Source: Allium sativum (taxonomy: Eukaryota > Streptophyta > Magnoliopsida > Asparagales > Amaryllidaceae). Taken from it: DNA of 64,000 nucleotides. The number at the start of each line of letters is the position of its first letter. Positions within the stretch are counted from its first letter, which is position 1. The notes under the pieces are model-generated. The model searched no databases. It worked only from the letters and a program-made list of their open reading frames with translations, and had not been told where the DNA came from. Shown here piece after piece: positions 11,675 to 23,507 of this stretch. The DNA lies in assembly GCA_030737875.1 (NCBI GenBank), contig CM060923.1, forward strand, positions 175,687,696 to 175,751,695. Reading direction: 5' to 3'. The position numbers and the translations under genes are program-made.

Positions 11675-12009
11675 TATAATGCCCCGCCTTTTTGACCGCT
11701 CCAAATCAGTAATTAAACCAACTTAAAACGTTCAAATCGACGGATTGTTACTTAGCTTACAGAGTTCAAAAACATAATCAATACAGAAATACAGAATAAA
11801 TAAATAACACAATATTGAATAGCAAAATAAAACTTATATATATATATAATCAGAAATTTGATACAAGATTTTTCTAAACAGCGTAATTTAAAATACACTT
11901 TGAATATTGGAAAAATATTAATGTTTAAAACTTCAGAGTTCGCACGTCTTCGGAATTCCCTAACTTTGCCAATCTTTGAATCATAAGCTATAATTTCTAA
12001 ATCTGTAAC

Positions 12010-12028
12010 GCTCGGGTCTGACCCGAGC
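12010..12028. other. Perfect 9-bp inverted repeat at LTR end
   Basis: GCTCGGGTC-T-GACCCGAGC lies six bases inside the 3' terminus of the 3.0-kb solo LTR, within integrase reach of the terminal CA. Confidence 0.85.
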
Positions 12029-13689
12029 ATTCCATGCAAAAACATAAAACACTAGAGTCTGGAATAATCATTGTTCAAATAAATTAACTTCAATATAAAA
12101 TAAAATATAATTGTTAATTCTACTCCAAAGATAATGTGATGTTTGCTCTAAATAAGCATTCAAATCAGATGGTACACATATAATGAAACTTGGTTCGATA
12201 TCATGGTTATTAAGCAGCATGTAGATAACAAATTTTATATATTAAATGAACTAGGTAGTATAAAATTACCTCCACACCATGCGTGGGTATAAATAGATAG
12301 CAGTACGGTCTTTAACAATGAATTGCATGCATGAGAAAACAAAATAAAACTACTACAACATTCATGGGACAAGGAATTTGAAATGTGGCAATATATATAC
12401 AGTTCGAATGCACATATAAGGGTGTGAAACGGTTTTTAAAATAGCAGGCTGCTATAATAACCAAGTATTTGATTTTTCTTGGAATTTGAATGGTTTGTGT
12501 GATCATCTGATATCATAAGAATTAAACTAGAAGCAAAGCAAAACAGTGAACACAAAATACAAACAGGATAGTGAATATTCACAATTTGAGCAAACACTTG
12601 AAATTCCTTTATTGTTTTGTATTATATGCTAAGTGGATTCAAATTAATGTATGCTAGTAAATTCTATAATGACCCGTATTCTACACATCATAGGATCGTA
12701 GAAAATTTATTTCTTTCCCATGTGAAGTTGTATGGTCATGTAACTCTGGGAAACATCTATTAGAGTCATTTCCCATGTTCATGATTTTTGTTGATTTTTA
12801 AATGACCATTTTGCCCCTAGTTGGTACTGTTTTGGCCATAACTTTTGATTGTAAAGGAATTTTGACCTGAAACCACTTTCATTGGATTCGTTTGGTGGTT
12901 TACCTTTCCGTAGAGTGGTCATAATAGCCAAACGGACTTACCGTTTGGGAGATATGGCTAAAACAAGGTTTGGAGGGTGAAAAAAACTACTTAACCGGGC
13001 CAAATCAGGTGATTAGTGAGTAGGCCCATAACCCATTTCGGGATTAGGGTTATGGGAGGGCCCAAATGAGATGGAGAATCATTCCATTTCAGTTTTCTAG
13101 CCTCCACTTATCACCAAGGATCCCAAAAAATGGCCTCTAACCTCTAAATCACCTCCAAATCATCTTTTGGTCAAGGATTTGGCTTAGCAACCCCTAATCA
13201 AGGAAGATCTTCACCAAATCAACATTGGCGCTGCTGTTTAGCATAGAGATTCACATCAAATTAGAGAATTATTTTAGATCTTAGTTTATTTTGTGGCTAA
13301 GGTGAGTGATTTGCATAGTTTTACACTAATTACGGCTAATTAGGGGTGATTAGTGCTAATTAGCGAATTTAAGCATGATAAAATTCGGGAAAAATGTTCA
13401 TAAATTCCTAAATGATGTTTTAGACCTCTGATATGAATTTGGGTTGATTTGGTTAAGTTTTGCTAATCCTATCATTAGTTTCACCTAAACATGCTTAAGG
13501 GGAAATATGGAATTTTGGGTATGTTTGATCCATTTTAACCTATCATATTGATGTTTTGATGTTTGTGGTTGATCATGTATATTGCTATGACTGTATGAAA
13601 TGCTTTGTCATTGATTCCAATAGTTAGAATGGTCGAAAACGTCGTCGAATGGCGTAAACACTTGCTGGAACAGTTTCAGAAAACAGTGC

Positions 13690-14080
13690 AGGGTTCGGAT
13701 CGGATCGGACAAGGGGGCTCGGATCGGATATGTTGAACTGAGCAGGGAATCCGATCGGATCAGAACCCAACACTTGGGAAAGTTGCAAAAAGGAAGGCCA
13801 CGCTAGCTGAACTGGGATCGGATCGGATAGAGGAAGACGGATCGAATCGAGGAGGACGGATCGGATCGGAAGCACGAAGACGAATCAGAGCAGGGGCATG
13901 AAGTCGGATCGAAAACGCAAACCAAGAAGGGACACCTAACCCGACCCGAAGAGAAGCATCTAACTCGAACCTAGAGGAGTGCCGACCCGAACCGCACCAG
14001 AAGGAGACCCGACCCGAACGGATGAAGGACACCGACCCGAACCGATGGCTTGAGGAGGAACCCGACCCGACCCAGTATTG
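13690..14080 (+). repeat. GGATC / CCCGACC low-complexity tract in the LTR
   Basis: Short runs of GGATCGGATC (to about 13875) give way to CCGACCCGAACC runs. The same tract is at 21085-21465 in the 3' LTR with small differences. The long minus-strand frames over it (13760-14227 and 21147-21620) are repeats of Ser-Asp-Pro-Arg type and not a protein family. Confidence 0.75.
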
Positions 14081-14239
14081 ACCAATAACCCGAGATGCAA
14101 AGGTAGTCCAATAGGGGAAGTTAGAGCTCAAGATCCAACTGGGAACCAAGGAGTTCACTTCATGGTTGGACTTTGCTGCGGGACGTGTGCTAAGGAGTTG
14201 TCGACGTTCATAACTTCGATTCACCACTAAAAAGGAATG

Positions 14240-14570
14240 ATGGGCTACTTATCAGTGCAGTAGGGTCATTATGACCTGAGGGGCAAAGTGATGGTAGCAA
14301 GACTACGTTATCAGTGCAGTAGAGCCATTATGACCCGAGGGGCAAGGTGATGCGTAGTAAGACTATGAGCCAGTGGAGTGGGGTTCTTGTGACTCCATGG
14401 GGCAAAGTGGACATAGTAAGGATTGGTAAGGCTATGAGCCAGTGCAGTGGGGTTCTTGTGACTCCATGGGGCAAAGTGGACATAGCAAAGAATTAGTGGC
14501 TACGTTATCAGTGCAGTGATGCCATTCATGACTTTATGGGGCAAAGTGATCGTAGCAAGGAATGTAGGGT
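14240..14570 (+). repeat. Tandem repeat, five units of ~60 bp with small hairpins
   Basis: Units read like TATCAGTGCAGTAGGGTC then ATTATGACCTGAGGGGCAAAGTG. The centre GGTCAT-t-ATGACC folds. Later units change to GTTCTTGTGACTCC. The copy in the 3' LTR is at 21640-21960. Confidence 0.8.
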
Positions 14571-14828
14571 GACCGAAGTGGTGAATATCGTATGCTTTAC
14601 GCAGAGTGAGAGATGTGAGGATGGATGCTATGCTTGATTGTTTGCTATCATTATGACATGCACACCTCCCCCACCTCCGTATGTTTATACCGTTTGATAT
14701 GATATCTTAGAGTGTTGTACAGTATGTAGTGCTAACTCTTTGGTTGCAGATCCAGGTTCAGGTATGTTTTAGTCTACCTGTTATTGTTCACTTTAGATGC
14801 TTATCGCTCATACCAGGCTTTATGTCTG

Positions 14829-14864
14829 ACCCAGAGTTTTATGTCTCCTCTTATTACTCTGGGT
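14829..14864 (+). other. Stem-loop ACCCAGAGT/ACTCTGGGT in the Tekay LTR
   Basis: The perfect 9-bp arms lie about 460 bp before the LTR end, following TATGTCTG. The partner in the 3' LTR is intact (near 22235). It matches the stem-loop of the giant LTRs in position and sequence. Confidence 0.65.
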
Positions 14865-14945
14865 GCTCACACGAGCAGACTAGAGACAGGTTAGCTGGTG
14901 ATGCGCGAGTAGCTAATTCGGAGGCGGGCAGGAGGCTTCTACGTA

Positions 14946-14981
<36 letters not shown>

Positions 14982-15323
14982 TCTCCCTGTGTCGTTGGTG
15001 GTCGCTACTTGGGCATTAGTAGTGTACCTCATTTATCTTACCTTTGCTTTGAGACAGTTTGAAATTTGTAATAAGCTGTATTTTGAATTTCCGCTGCTAT
15101 GATGTTTAGTTCTGATTTTCAGCTTATGCACTGTCTCTCCTGTTTTATGTCAAGTATGTTGTTATTATATTTTATTCTATGCGTTGTGAGACATTCTACA
15201 GGTTCTTTGTATGTTCATTTCCTCCTTCCTTTTCCTTCTGACGACCCGTTCCGCGCTAACTGGACAAGTGTACAGCGCACATTTGGAGTAAATGTCGGTT
15301 GGTGCGGGGCGGGCCGTCACACT

Positions 15324-15336
15324 TGGTATCAGAGCC
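15324..15336 (+). promoter_or_regulatory. Primer-binding site (tRNA-Met) of Tekay-type element
   Basis: TGGTATCAGAGCC lies two bases beyond the 5' LTR and complements initiator tRNA-Met. Confidence 0.95.
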
Positions 15337-15515
15337 AGGTTGCATAGTTAACCTAAGGAAAGACACTAGGGAGAGATAGTACGTATATGAGAGCGCATAT
15401 TTGTGATTACTTTGGTTTTCAAAATCTATGTATATATATACTATTAGTAGTATAAGAATGAAGTCGCACTGCACTAGCACCACTATGGGGTCGTTAATCG
15501 TTTCCCTTTTTCAGA

Positions 15516-16497
15516 TTGACGTTGAGCCGAGACACGAGAGGTGCTGGTAGAGGGACCAACCAGGGGAATGCCGCTGACATGAGGGCAATGTTTACTAACC
15601 TCATGAGAGACATGCTTAGAGAAGTGCAAGGGGCAATTCCCAATCCCGGGGTTGGTGTTGGCCCAGTAGTGCAGGCGCCTAGGGTAGATTTCGCCAAGTT
15701 GTGCAAGGATTACACTAATCTTGGTGGGAAGCCGTTCCACGGGACGGAGTCGGCCACGGATGTTCAAGATTGGATGGATAGCTATGACCGTATCTTTGAT
15801 GACTTGGGTCTTGAAGATGCGATGAAGAGAAGGCTAGCGTCTCGTCAGATGCAAGGGCGAGCGATGAATTGGTGGAATTCCATTAGAACAGCTACTCCAG
15901 ATGATCAGGTTACTTGGGATCAGTTCAATGCTCGCTTTAGCTAGAAGTTTATTCCAGCTGCCCAGAAGTCAGTATTGTTTAAGAGATTCTTGGAACTCAA
16001 GCAGAACGGAAGGGCAGTTTCTGATTATATTGCTGAGTTCGACACTTTGTCGAAGTATGGATTGTCTCTTATCGACACTCCTGAGAAGAAGAATGAGAAG
16101 TTTATTACTGGTTTGGATGGATACTTGAGGGAAAGGCTTATCAACCACATCGATGAGACTTTTGAATCGATTGTGGGGAAGGCTTTGAGATCAGAGAGTC
16201 TTTACCCCAAGTCAAAGACTGAGGCTGCATCTGCAGAAGGGCCAAAGCCGAAAGCAGGCGGTGGAGGCAAGAATAATTCTCAGAATAAGAGGAAGCAGGA
16301 CCAATCTAAAGGTGGCCAGAAAAAGAGCAAGAAGGATGTTTAGTGCTTCAGCTGTGGTAAGAAGGGCCATTATGCTAAAGAATGTCGGGCCAAGCCAGCG
16401 GAAAGTAAGTGCTACAACTGTGGTCAAGTGGGACATCAGAAGGATAAGTGTCCGCAACCTCTTAAGGAGAAGCAGATTGTGAAAGCATATGTTATTG
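15516..16497 (+). pseudogene. gag: Ty3 gag (capsid and nucleocapsid), two stop codons
   Basis: Gag forms the particle that packages the element RNA. The open frame begins before any ATG; the first in-frame ATG is at 15579. The capsid part carries FAKLCKDYTNLGGKPFHG and WMDSYDRIFDDLGL, the usual retrotransposon gag core. A TAG stop at 15942-15944 and a second TAG at 16341-16343 break it without changing frame. After the second stop come two zinc knuckles of CX2CX4HX4C form, [14 protein letters not shown] and [14 protein letters not shown], preceded by a basic Lys/Gln-rich linker. The frame continues unbroken into protease, so gag and pol were one polyprotein. The 5' limit of gag is not certain. 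Confidence 0.9.
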
Positions 16498-18539
16498 ATG
16501 CTGTTCCTTCTTCGTCGAATGCCCCAACTGCGGCGGAGAAAGGAAAGAATGTTGTTATTCAAGGTATGCTTTCTATTTATGATATACCAGTTCGAGTTTT
16601 GTTTGATACTGGGGCTTCCCGTTCCTTCATATCTAGTGACCTGGTAGATAGATTGGGACTGGAACCCGAGATAGTCGATAGGCCATTGGTTGTGACGAAC
16701 TCGATTGGTGGTTCGACTAGCCTTAGTATGATTTGCAGGAATTTGGTCTTATCGAGTCATGGATGTATGTTTGTATGTGATTGCTTTGTTTTGGGCTTTA
16801 CTGGGTATGGCATCATATTGGGAGTCGATTGGCTCCAAAGATACGGGGTGGTGGTAGACTGTGAGGGCTTTTTGGTGACAGTGAGGGCGGATGATGGGCG
16901 GAGGGCAGTGTTTGGTAGCCTACCTAGTGATGGGGTTATGGCCAGTTTTGTAAATTCCCTCGACATCCCGCAGGATGAGTTGTCAGATGTGCCCGTGGTT
17001 GACCTGTATCCGGACGTCTTCGAGGAGGTGACCGGGCTTCCACCACACCGAGAGATTGAGTTCCGTATTGATTTAGTGAAAGATGCCAGACCTATAGTGA
17101 TGCCACTTCGTCGTATGGCACCAAGGGAGCAGCGAGAGCTCGGGGTGCAAGTCAGCAATCTTTTGAAGAAGGGATTTATTAGAAGGAGTGTTTCCGAGTG
17201 GGGAGCACCAATTGTGTTTGCCACTAAGGCAGATGGTTCCCTTCGTTTGTGTGTGGACTATCGCGAGTTGAATAAGGTGACGAGGAAGAATAAGTATCCT
17301 CTACCACGGATAGATGATTTGTTTGATCAGCTGGAAGGAGCCAGAGTGTTCTCCGAGTTGGACCTCGCGACATGATTTCATCAGCTTCGAGTAGCAGATG
17401 AGAGTGTTCCGAAAACGACATTTAGGACGCCGTCTGGATTTTATGAGTGGTTGGTCATGCCATTTGGGTTGACCAACGCACCAGCCTACTTTGTGGATCT
17501 TATGAATCGAGTATTCAGAGATCAGTTGAATAAGTTTGTTCTTGTGTTCATGGATGACATCCTTGTTTACTCAAGGACAGAGGAGGAACACAAGGGACAC
17601 TTGAGGATAGTGATGGAGGTGTTGAGGAAACACCAATTGAAAGCGAAATTCTCTAAGTGTCATTTTTGGAGAAGGGAAGTGAGATTCTTGGGTCATGTTG
17701 TTTTAGAGAGTGGTATTGCCGTGGACCCTGCGAAGGTGGCTACGGTACAGGATTGGCCTACACCTAAGAATGCTACAGATGTAAGAAGTTTCTTGGGATT
17801 AGCTGGATATTATCATAAGTTTATCCAGGACTTCTCCAAGATTGCAGCACCGTTGACTCAGTTGACTAAGAAGAATCGGTCCTTCGTCTGGGACGGAGTG
17901 TGTGAGGATGCCTTCAAGAGTCTAAAAGAGAAGTTGACGCGTGCGCCAGTGTTAGTCATTCCTAAAGGGAATGAAGAGATGACGGTGTACACGGATGCTT
18001 GTGGTACCGGACTGGGTGCAGTATTGATGCAAGGAGGTAGGGTTGTAGCTTATGCTAGTCGACAGCTAAAGCCGCATGAGAAGAAGTACCCTACCCATGA
18101 TTTGGAATTAGCAGTGATCGTATTTGCGCTGAAGATGTGGAGACATTATCTCTTGGGAGAAAGATTCGAGTTGTTTACCGATCATAAATCGTTAAAGTAT
18201 CTCTTCTCTCAGAAAGATCTGAATCTCCGTCAGCAGAGATGGTTAGAGTTCGTGGCTTCGTATGATTTTGATATCGCATATACACCTAGGAAAGGTAAAG
18301 CGGTAGCCGATGCCTTGAGTAGGAGACATGCCAGCTTAGGGGCAATGTTTCTTGAATGGAAGGAACTGGTGTATATCGCGGGGTTTGATTTCAGACCAAG
18401 GTGCGAATTGGATCCAGTTATGCTAGCTAGTTTGGCGATCAGACCCACTTTGATAGAGCGGATTGGTTCTAGCCAGAGGGACGATCCTAATCTATTAGAA
18501 ATCATCTCCAAGTTAGAGATGGGCATCGAGAGGAGTTGA
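16498..18539 (+). pseudogene. pol: Ty3 pol: protease, reverse transcriptase, RNase H; one stop codon
   Basis: This is the same frame as gag. Protease shows the active-site triad in LFDTGAS (Asp codon at 16605). Reverse transcriptase runs from about 17050: [18 protein letters not shown], and the catalytic FMDD at 17547-17558. A TGA stop at 17373-17375 falls in the stretch just after FSELDL, where active elements have a conserved GYHQ block. RNase H follows ([24 protein letters not shown], and the typical VADALSR at its end). The frame closes with TGA at 18537-18539, where a one-base shift occurs and integrase continues in another frame. Family length and domain order are normal; only the stop and shift disable it. 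Confidence 0.93.
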
Positions 18540-19894
18540 ATGTGTATGGGCTTGATCGAGACGGATGGCTTCGAAAGAGTGGAAGACTAGTTGTGCCCAA
18601 CGTGAATAGTTTGAGAGATGAAGTGCTTAGAGAATGTCATCACTCAAAACTAACTATACATCCCGATGGTAATAAGATGTATCGAGACATGAGACAGACT
18701 TACTACTGGGAAGGGAAGAAAAGAGACGTTGGGAAGTTTATATCCAAATGCATGAATTGCCAGCTAGTTAAAGCCGAGAAAAAGAAGCCTAGTGGGTTGT
18801 TACAACCATTAGAAATTCCCGAATGGAAATGGGAGCAAGTCTCGATGGATTTCATCGATGGCATACCAAGGACTAGATCGGGATATGATAGCATTTGGGT
18901 AATTGTGGATCGATTGACTAAGAGTGCAAGATTTATACAAGTCAAATTGACCAGGACGGTAGCCAAGTTGGCCGAATTGTATATGAAGTGGGTAGTGAGA
19001 TCTCATGGAGTAACCAAAAGCATTGTGAGTGACCGAGACCCGTTGTTCACTAGTGGGTTTTGGAATAGCTTACAAGAGGCTCTAGGGTCAAGATTACATC
19101 TCAGTACCGCATATCACCCTCAGACCGACGGTCAGACGGAGAGGGTGAATCGTATATTAGAAGATCTCTTGAGAGCGTGTATATTGGATTTTGGTGGATC
19201 ATGGGATGACCATTTGCATCTAGTAGAGTTTGCATATAATAATAGCTACCAATCCAGTATCGGTATGGCTCCATATGAAGCTTTGTACGGAAGACCGTGC
19301 AACTCACCATCATGTTGGATAGAGACTAGCGAGAAGTTTGTGCTTGGACCAGATGTGGTGAGGGAAACTTCAGATAAGATTAAGGTCATTCAACAACGAA
19401 TGAAAGCTGCTCAGGATAGGCAGAAGAGTTATGCCGATAAGAGGAGAAGAGACTTGAAATTCTCCGTTGGTGACTTGGTGTTCGTCAAGATCTCTCCGTT
19501 AAAGAGCGTGATTCGATTTGGCAGGAGAGGCAAGTTAGCACCAAGAATTGTTGGCCCATTCCCTGTCCTTGAACTTGTCGGGAATTTGGCATATAGAGTT
19601 GGCTTACCAGAGAAGATGGCGGGAGTTCACAATGTGTTTCATGTTTCCCAACCGAGGAAGTTCGTTCACGACTCAGATGTGACTATTTCACCTGATCAGT
19701 TAGAGGACTTCGAAGTAGAACCCGAGGCGGTTGGGAACCGCAAGCCGATTCGTATTGTGGGGCACGATACGAAGCAACTTCGAAGGAAGGCGGTGAATTT
19801 AGTCAAGGTTCAGTGGGGCGAGGACGAGAATGATTGTACTTGGGAAACAGAGGAGAGCATTAGGGAGGCATATCCAGAACTCTTTGCCTGGTAA
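18536..19894 (+). pseudogene. int: Ty3 integrase with chromodomain-like tail, frameshifted from pol
   Basis: Integrase joins the cDNA to host DNA. The 452-residue frame opens with TTG, not ATG, and overlaps the pol stop, which points to a single-base frameshift in an originally continuous polyprotein. Domains in order: zinc-binding HHCC (HH near residue 35, CMNC near 73), catalytic core with the three acidic residues in SMDFIDG, SDRDPLF and TERVNRILED, a GPF/Y-type module (GPFPVLELVGNLAYRV), and a C-terminal NLVKVQWGEDENDCTWETEE segment resembling the chromodomain of Tekay-type chromoviruses. Chromodomains steer insertion to marked chromatin, in line with the nested setting. The frame is free of stops to TAA/TAG at its end. 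Confidence 0.92.
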
Positions 19895-20016
19895 GATTTA
19901 CTTTGCAATTTAGTTTTCCGCATGCTAGGGTAGACTTATTTTGCTTGTCTTCATGTTTGATGGTTGTTTTATGGTTGATAGGCATGCGGGAACCTTTGTG
20001 TGTATTTTGATTAGGG

Positions 20017-20058
20017 AATTTCTGGGGCGAAATTTCTTTAGGGGGGTGGGGGGGAGAG
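20017..20058 (+). promoter_or_regulatory. Hairpin and polypurine tract of Tekay-type element
   Basis: AATTTC-tggggc-GAAATT (20017-20034) precedes a G-rich polypurine tract (about 20040-20058), directly before the 3' LTR start TGTAATGACTCG. A 3' untranslated stretch from 19895 holds no other feature. Confidence 0.85.
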
Positions 20059-22340
20059 TGTAATGACTCGTATTCTACACATCATAGGATCGTAGAAAAT
20101 TTATTTCTTTCCCATGTGAAGTTGTATGGTCATGTAACTCTGGGAAACATCTATTAGAGTCATTTCCCATGTTCATGATTTTTGTTGATTTTTAAATGAC
20201 CATTTTGCCCCTAGTTGGTACTGTTTTGGCCAAAACTTTTGACTATAAAGGAATTTTGACCTGAAACCACTTCCATTGGATTCGTTTGGTGGTTTACCTT
20301 TCCGTAGAGTGGTCATAATAGCCAAACGGACTTACCGTTTGGGAGATATGGCTGAAACAAAGTTTGGAGGGTGAAAAAAACTGCTTAACCGGGCCAAATC
20401 GGGTGATTAGTGAGTAGGCCCATAACCCATTTCGGGATTAGGGTTATGGGAGGGCTGAAATGAGATGGAGAATCATTCCATTTCAGTTTTCTAGCCTCCA
20501 CTTATCACCAAGGATCCCCAAAAATGGCCTCTAACCTCTAAATCACCTCCAAATCATCTTTTGGTCAAGGATTTGGCTTAGCAACCCCTAATCAAGGAAG
20601 ATCTTCACCAAATCAACATTGGAGCTGCTGTTTAGCATAGAGATTCACATCAAATCAGAGAATTATTTCAGATCTTAGTTTATTTTGTGGCTAAGGTGAG
20701 TGATTTGCATAGTTTTACACTAATTACGGCTAATTAGGGGTGATTAGTGCTAATTAGCGAATTTAAGCATGATAAAATTCGGGAAAAATGTTCATAAATT
20801 CCTAAATGATGTTTTAGACCTCTGATATGAATTTGGGTTAATTTGGTTAAGTTTTGCTAATCCTATCATTAGTTTCACCTAAACATGCTTAATGGGAAAT
20901 ATGGGATTTTGGGTATGTTTGATCCATTTTAACCTATCATATTGATGTTTTGATGTTTGTGGTTGATCATGTATGTTGCTATGACTGTATGAAATGCTTT
21001 GTCATTGATTCCAATAGTTAGAATGGTCGAAAACGTCGTCGAATGGCGTAAACACTTGCTGGAACAGTTTCAGAAAACAGTGCAGGGTCGGATCAGATCG
21101 GACAAGGGGCTCGGATCGGATATGTTGAACTGAGCAGGGAATCCGATCAGATCGGAACCCAACACTTGGGAAAAGTGGCAAAAAGGAAGGCCACGCTAGC
21201 TGAACTGGGATCGGATCGGATTAAGGAAGACGGATCGGATCGAGGAGGACGGATCGGATCGGAAGCACGAAGATGAATCAGAGCAGGGGCATGAAGTCGG
21301 ATCGAAAACGCGAACCAAGAAGGGACACCCGACCCGACCCGAAGAGAAGCATCTAACTCGAACCCAGAGGAGTGCCGACCCGAACCGCACCAGAAGGAGA
21401 CCCGAACCGAACGGATGAAGGACACCGACCCGAACCGATGGCTTGAGGAGGAACCCGACCCGACCCAGTATTGACCAATAACCCGAGATGCAAAGGTAGT
21501 CCAATAGGGGAAGTTAGAGCTTAGGATCCAATTGGGAACCAAGGAGTTCACTTCATGGTTGGACTTTGCCGCGGGACGTGTGCTAAGGAGTTGTCGACGT
21601 TCATAACTTCGATTCACCACTAAAAAGGAATGATGGGCTACTTATCAGTGCAGTAGGGTCATTATGACCTGAGGGGCAAAGTGATGGTAGCAAGACTACG
21701 TTATCAGTGCAGTAGGGTCATTATGACCCGAGGGGCAAGGTGATGCGTAGTAAGACTATGAGCCAGTGCAGTGGGGTTCTTGTGACTCCATGGGGCAAAG
21801 TGGACATAGTAAGGATTGGTAAGGCTATGAGCCAGTGCAGTGGGGTTCTTGTGACTCCATGGGGCAAAGTGGACATAGCAAAGAATTAGTGGCTACGTTA
21901 TCAGTGCAGTGAAGCCATTTATGACTTCATGGGGCCAAGTGATCGTAGCAAGGAATGTTGGGTGACCGAAGTGGTGAATATCGTATGCTTTACGCACTGA
22001 GTGAGAGATGTGAGGATCGATGTTATGCTTGATTGTTTGCTATCATTATGACATGCACACCTCCCCCACCTCCGTATCTTTATACCGTTTGATATGATAC
22101 CTTAGAGTGTTGTATAGTATGTAGTGCTAACTCTTTGGTTGCAGGTCCAGGTTCAGGTATGTTTTAGTCTACCTATTATTGTTCACTTTAGATGCTTATC
22201 GCTCATACCAGGCTTTATGTCTAACCCAGAGTTTTATGTCTCCTCTTATTACTCTGGGTGCTCACACGAGCAGACTAGAGACAGGTTAGCTGGTGATGCG
22301 CGAGTAGCTGATTCGGAGGCGGGCAGGAGGCTTCTACGTA

Positions 22341-22389
<49 letters not shown>

Positions 22390-22730
22390 TTCTCCCTGTG
22401 TCGTTGGTGGTCGCTACTTGGGCATTAGTAGTGTACCTCATTTATCTTACCTTTGCTTTGAGACAGTTTGAAAGTTGTAATAAGCTGTATTTTGAATTTC
22501 CACTGCTATGATGTTTAGTTCTGATTTTCAGCTTATGCACTGTCTCTCCTGTTTTATGTCAAGTATGTTGTTATTATATTTTATTCTATGCGCTGTGATA
22601 CATTCTACAGGTTCTTTGTATGTTCATTTCCTCCTTCCTTTTCCTTCTGACGACCCGTTCCGCGCTAACTGGACAAGTGTACAGCGCACATTTGGAGTAA
22701 ATGTCGGTTGGTGCGGGGCGGGCCGTCACA
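20059..22730 (+). repeat. 3' LTR of Tekay-type element
   Basis: This is a 2672-bp copy of 12665-15321 with the same repeats, ending GGGCCGTCACA directly before the AATTC target duplication. It differs mainly by single bases and a longer TA run (22343-22380). Confidence 0.94.
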
Positions 22731-22735
22731 AATTC

Positions 22736-23461
22736 CCTTCATATTGAATGCAAATAGTTGAGTGCTTAATAGTAATTAGCTCAAGATTAAATGATTTGAA
22801 CCATCTCTCAAAGAAACAAAAAGAAGCAAGCAATAAGTTTATAGATGTACAATGGAAGCCACAGTAGTTCAAATACTCAAAGGTACAATATAGTTCCAAT
22901 ATAACAGTCTAGTTCGAATATAAGTACAACCTTCATGTACGTATGAAAATATGAAATGGAATGTGCAGGTGGTTTAACAAGTCAGTGGCAAAATGATTAT
23001 GACGGTGCACCTAATAACTAGCAGAGAATACACAATAGAAAATCAAGTGACTAGGTTTCAATAAAACAACAATTTGCTCATACATTATAGTTTGGTAGAA
23101 GTTGAATATCCATGCATTATGAATCTTATTAAATGGTTAAAAATAAATACATGGTCACAAGCAGTACGGCTAGCATGCAGCGACGAATGCTCCTAGCCTT
23201 CCGAATGTGTCTAAAACGCAAAATATAAAGATGAATTTTAATATTATTGAGAAACATGCACTTCAAAAATTCCAAAGCAAGGCCCAAGTATATGGATCAT
23301 CATGTACCTCAGTTTTCTAGAAACAAGGCAGCACAGGTTAAAGGTTTAAATAAGGTGTACCCAATCTAGTTAAGCAAATGCCCAAGTTTTACACAAGTCC
23401 CAAGTCAATTTGCAAAGTTAATTTCAGATGATGTATGCACCTATACAAGTGGTATAACGGT

Positions 23462-23507
<46 letters not shown>

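Larger units (their letters stand above)
12665..15321 (+). repeat. 5' LTR of Tekay-type element
   Basis: It begins TATAATGACCCG, where the partner begins TGTAATGACTCG, so the terminal TG has become TA. It ends GGGCCGTCACA. It contains GGATCGGATC-rich and CCGACCCGAA-rich stretches (13690-14080), a 60-bp tandem repeat (14240-14570), a stem-loop at 14829-14864 and a TA run near 14947-14976. Confidence 0.93.
12665..22730 (+). mobile_element. Tekay/Del-type Ty3 retrotransposon, nearly full length, inactive
   Basis: Two LTRs (12665-15321 and 20059-22730, about 2.66 kb) flank a primer-binding site, a gag-pol region and a polypurine tract. Identical 5-bp target duplications AATTC lie at 12660-12664 and 22731-22735, which fixes both ends. 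The order gag, protease, reverse transcriptase, RNase H, integrase with a C-terminal chromodomain-like segment fits the chromovirus branch, most like Tekay/Del by its gag and its long LTRs. Three in-frame stops and one frameshift disable it. The LTRs are still very similar by eye. It inserted into the 3.0-kb solo LTR. Confidence 0.93.

Noticed and set aside
13760..14227. 155-residue minus-strand frame (and its partner 21147-21620)
   Set aside because: It reads across GGATC and CCCGACC repeats in the LTR, giving periodic Ser/Asp/Pro/Arg. The two LTR copies differ in frame and end.
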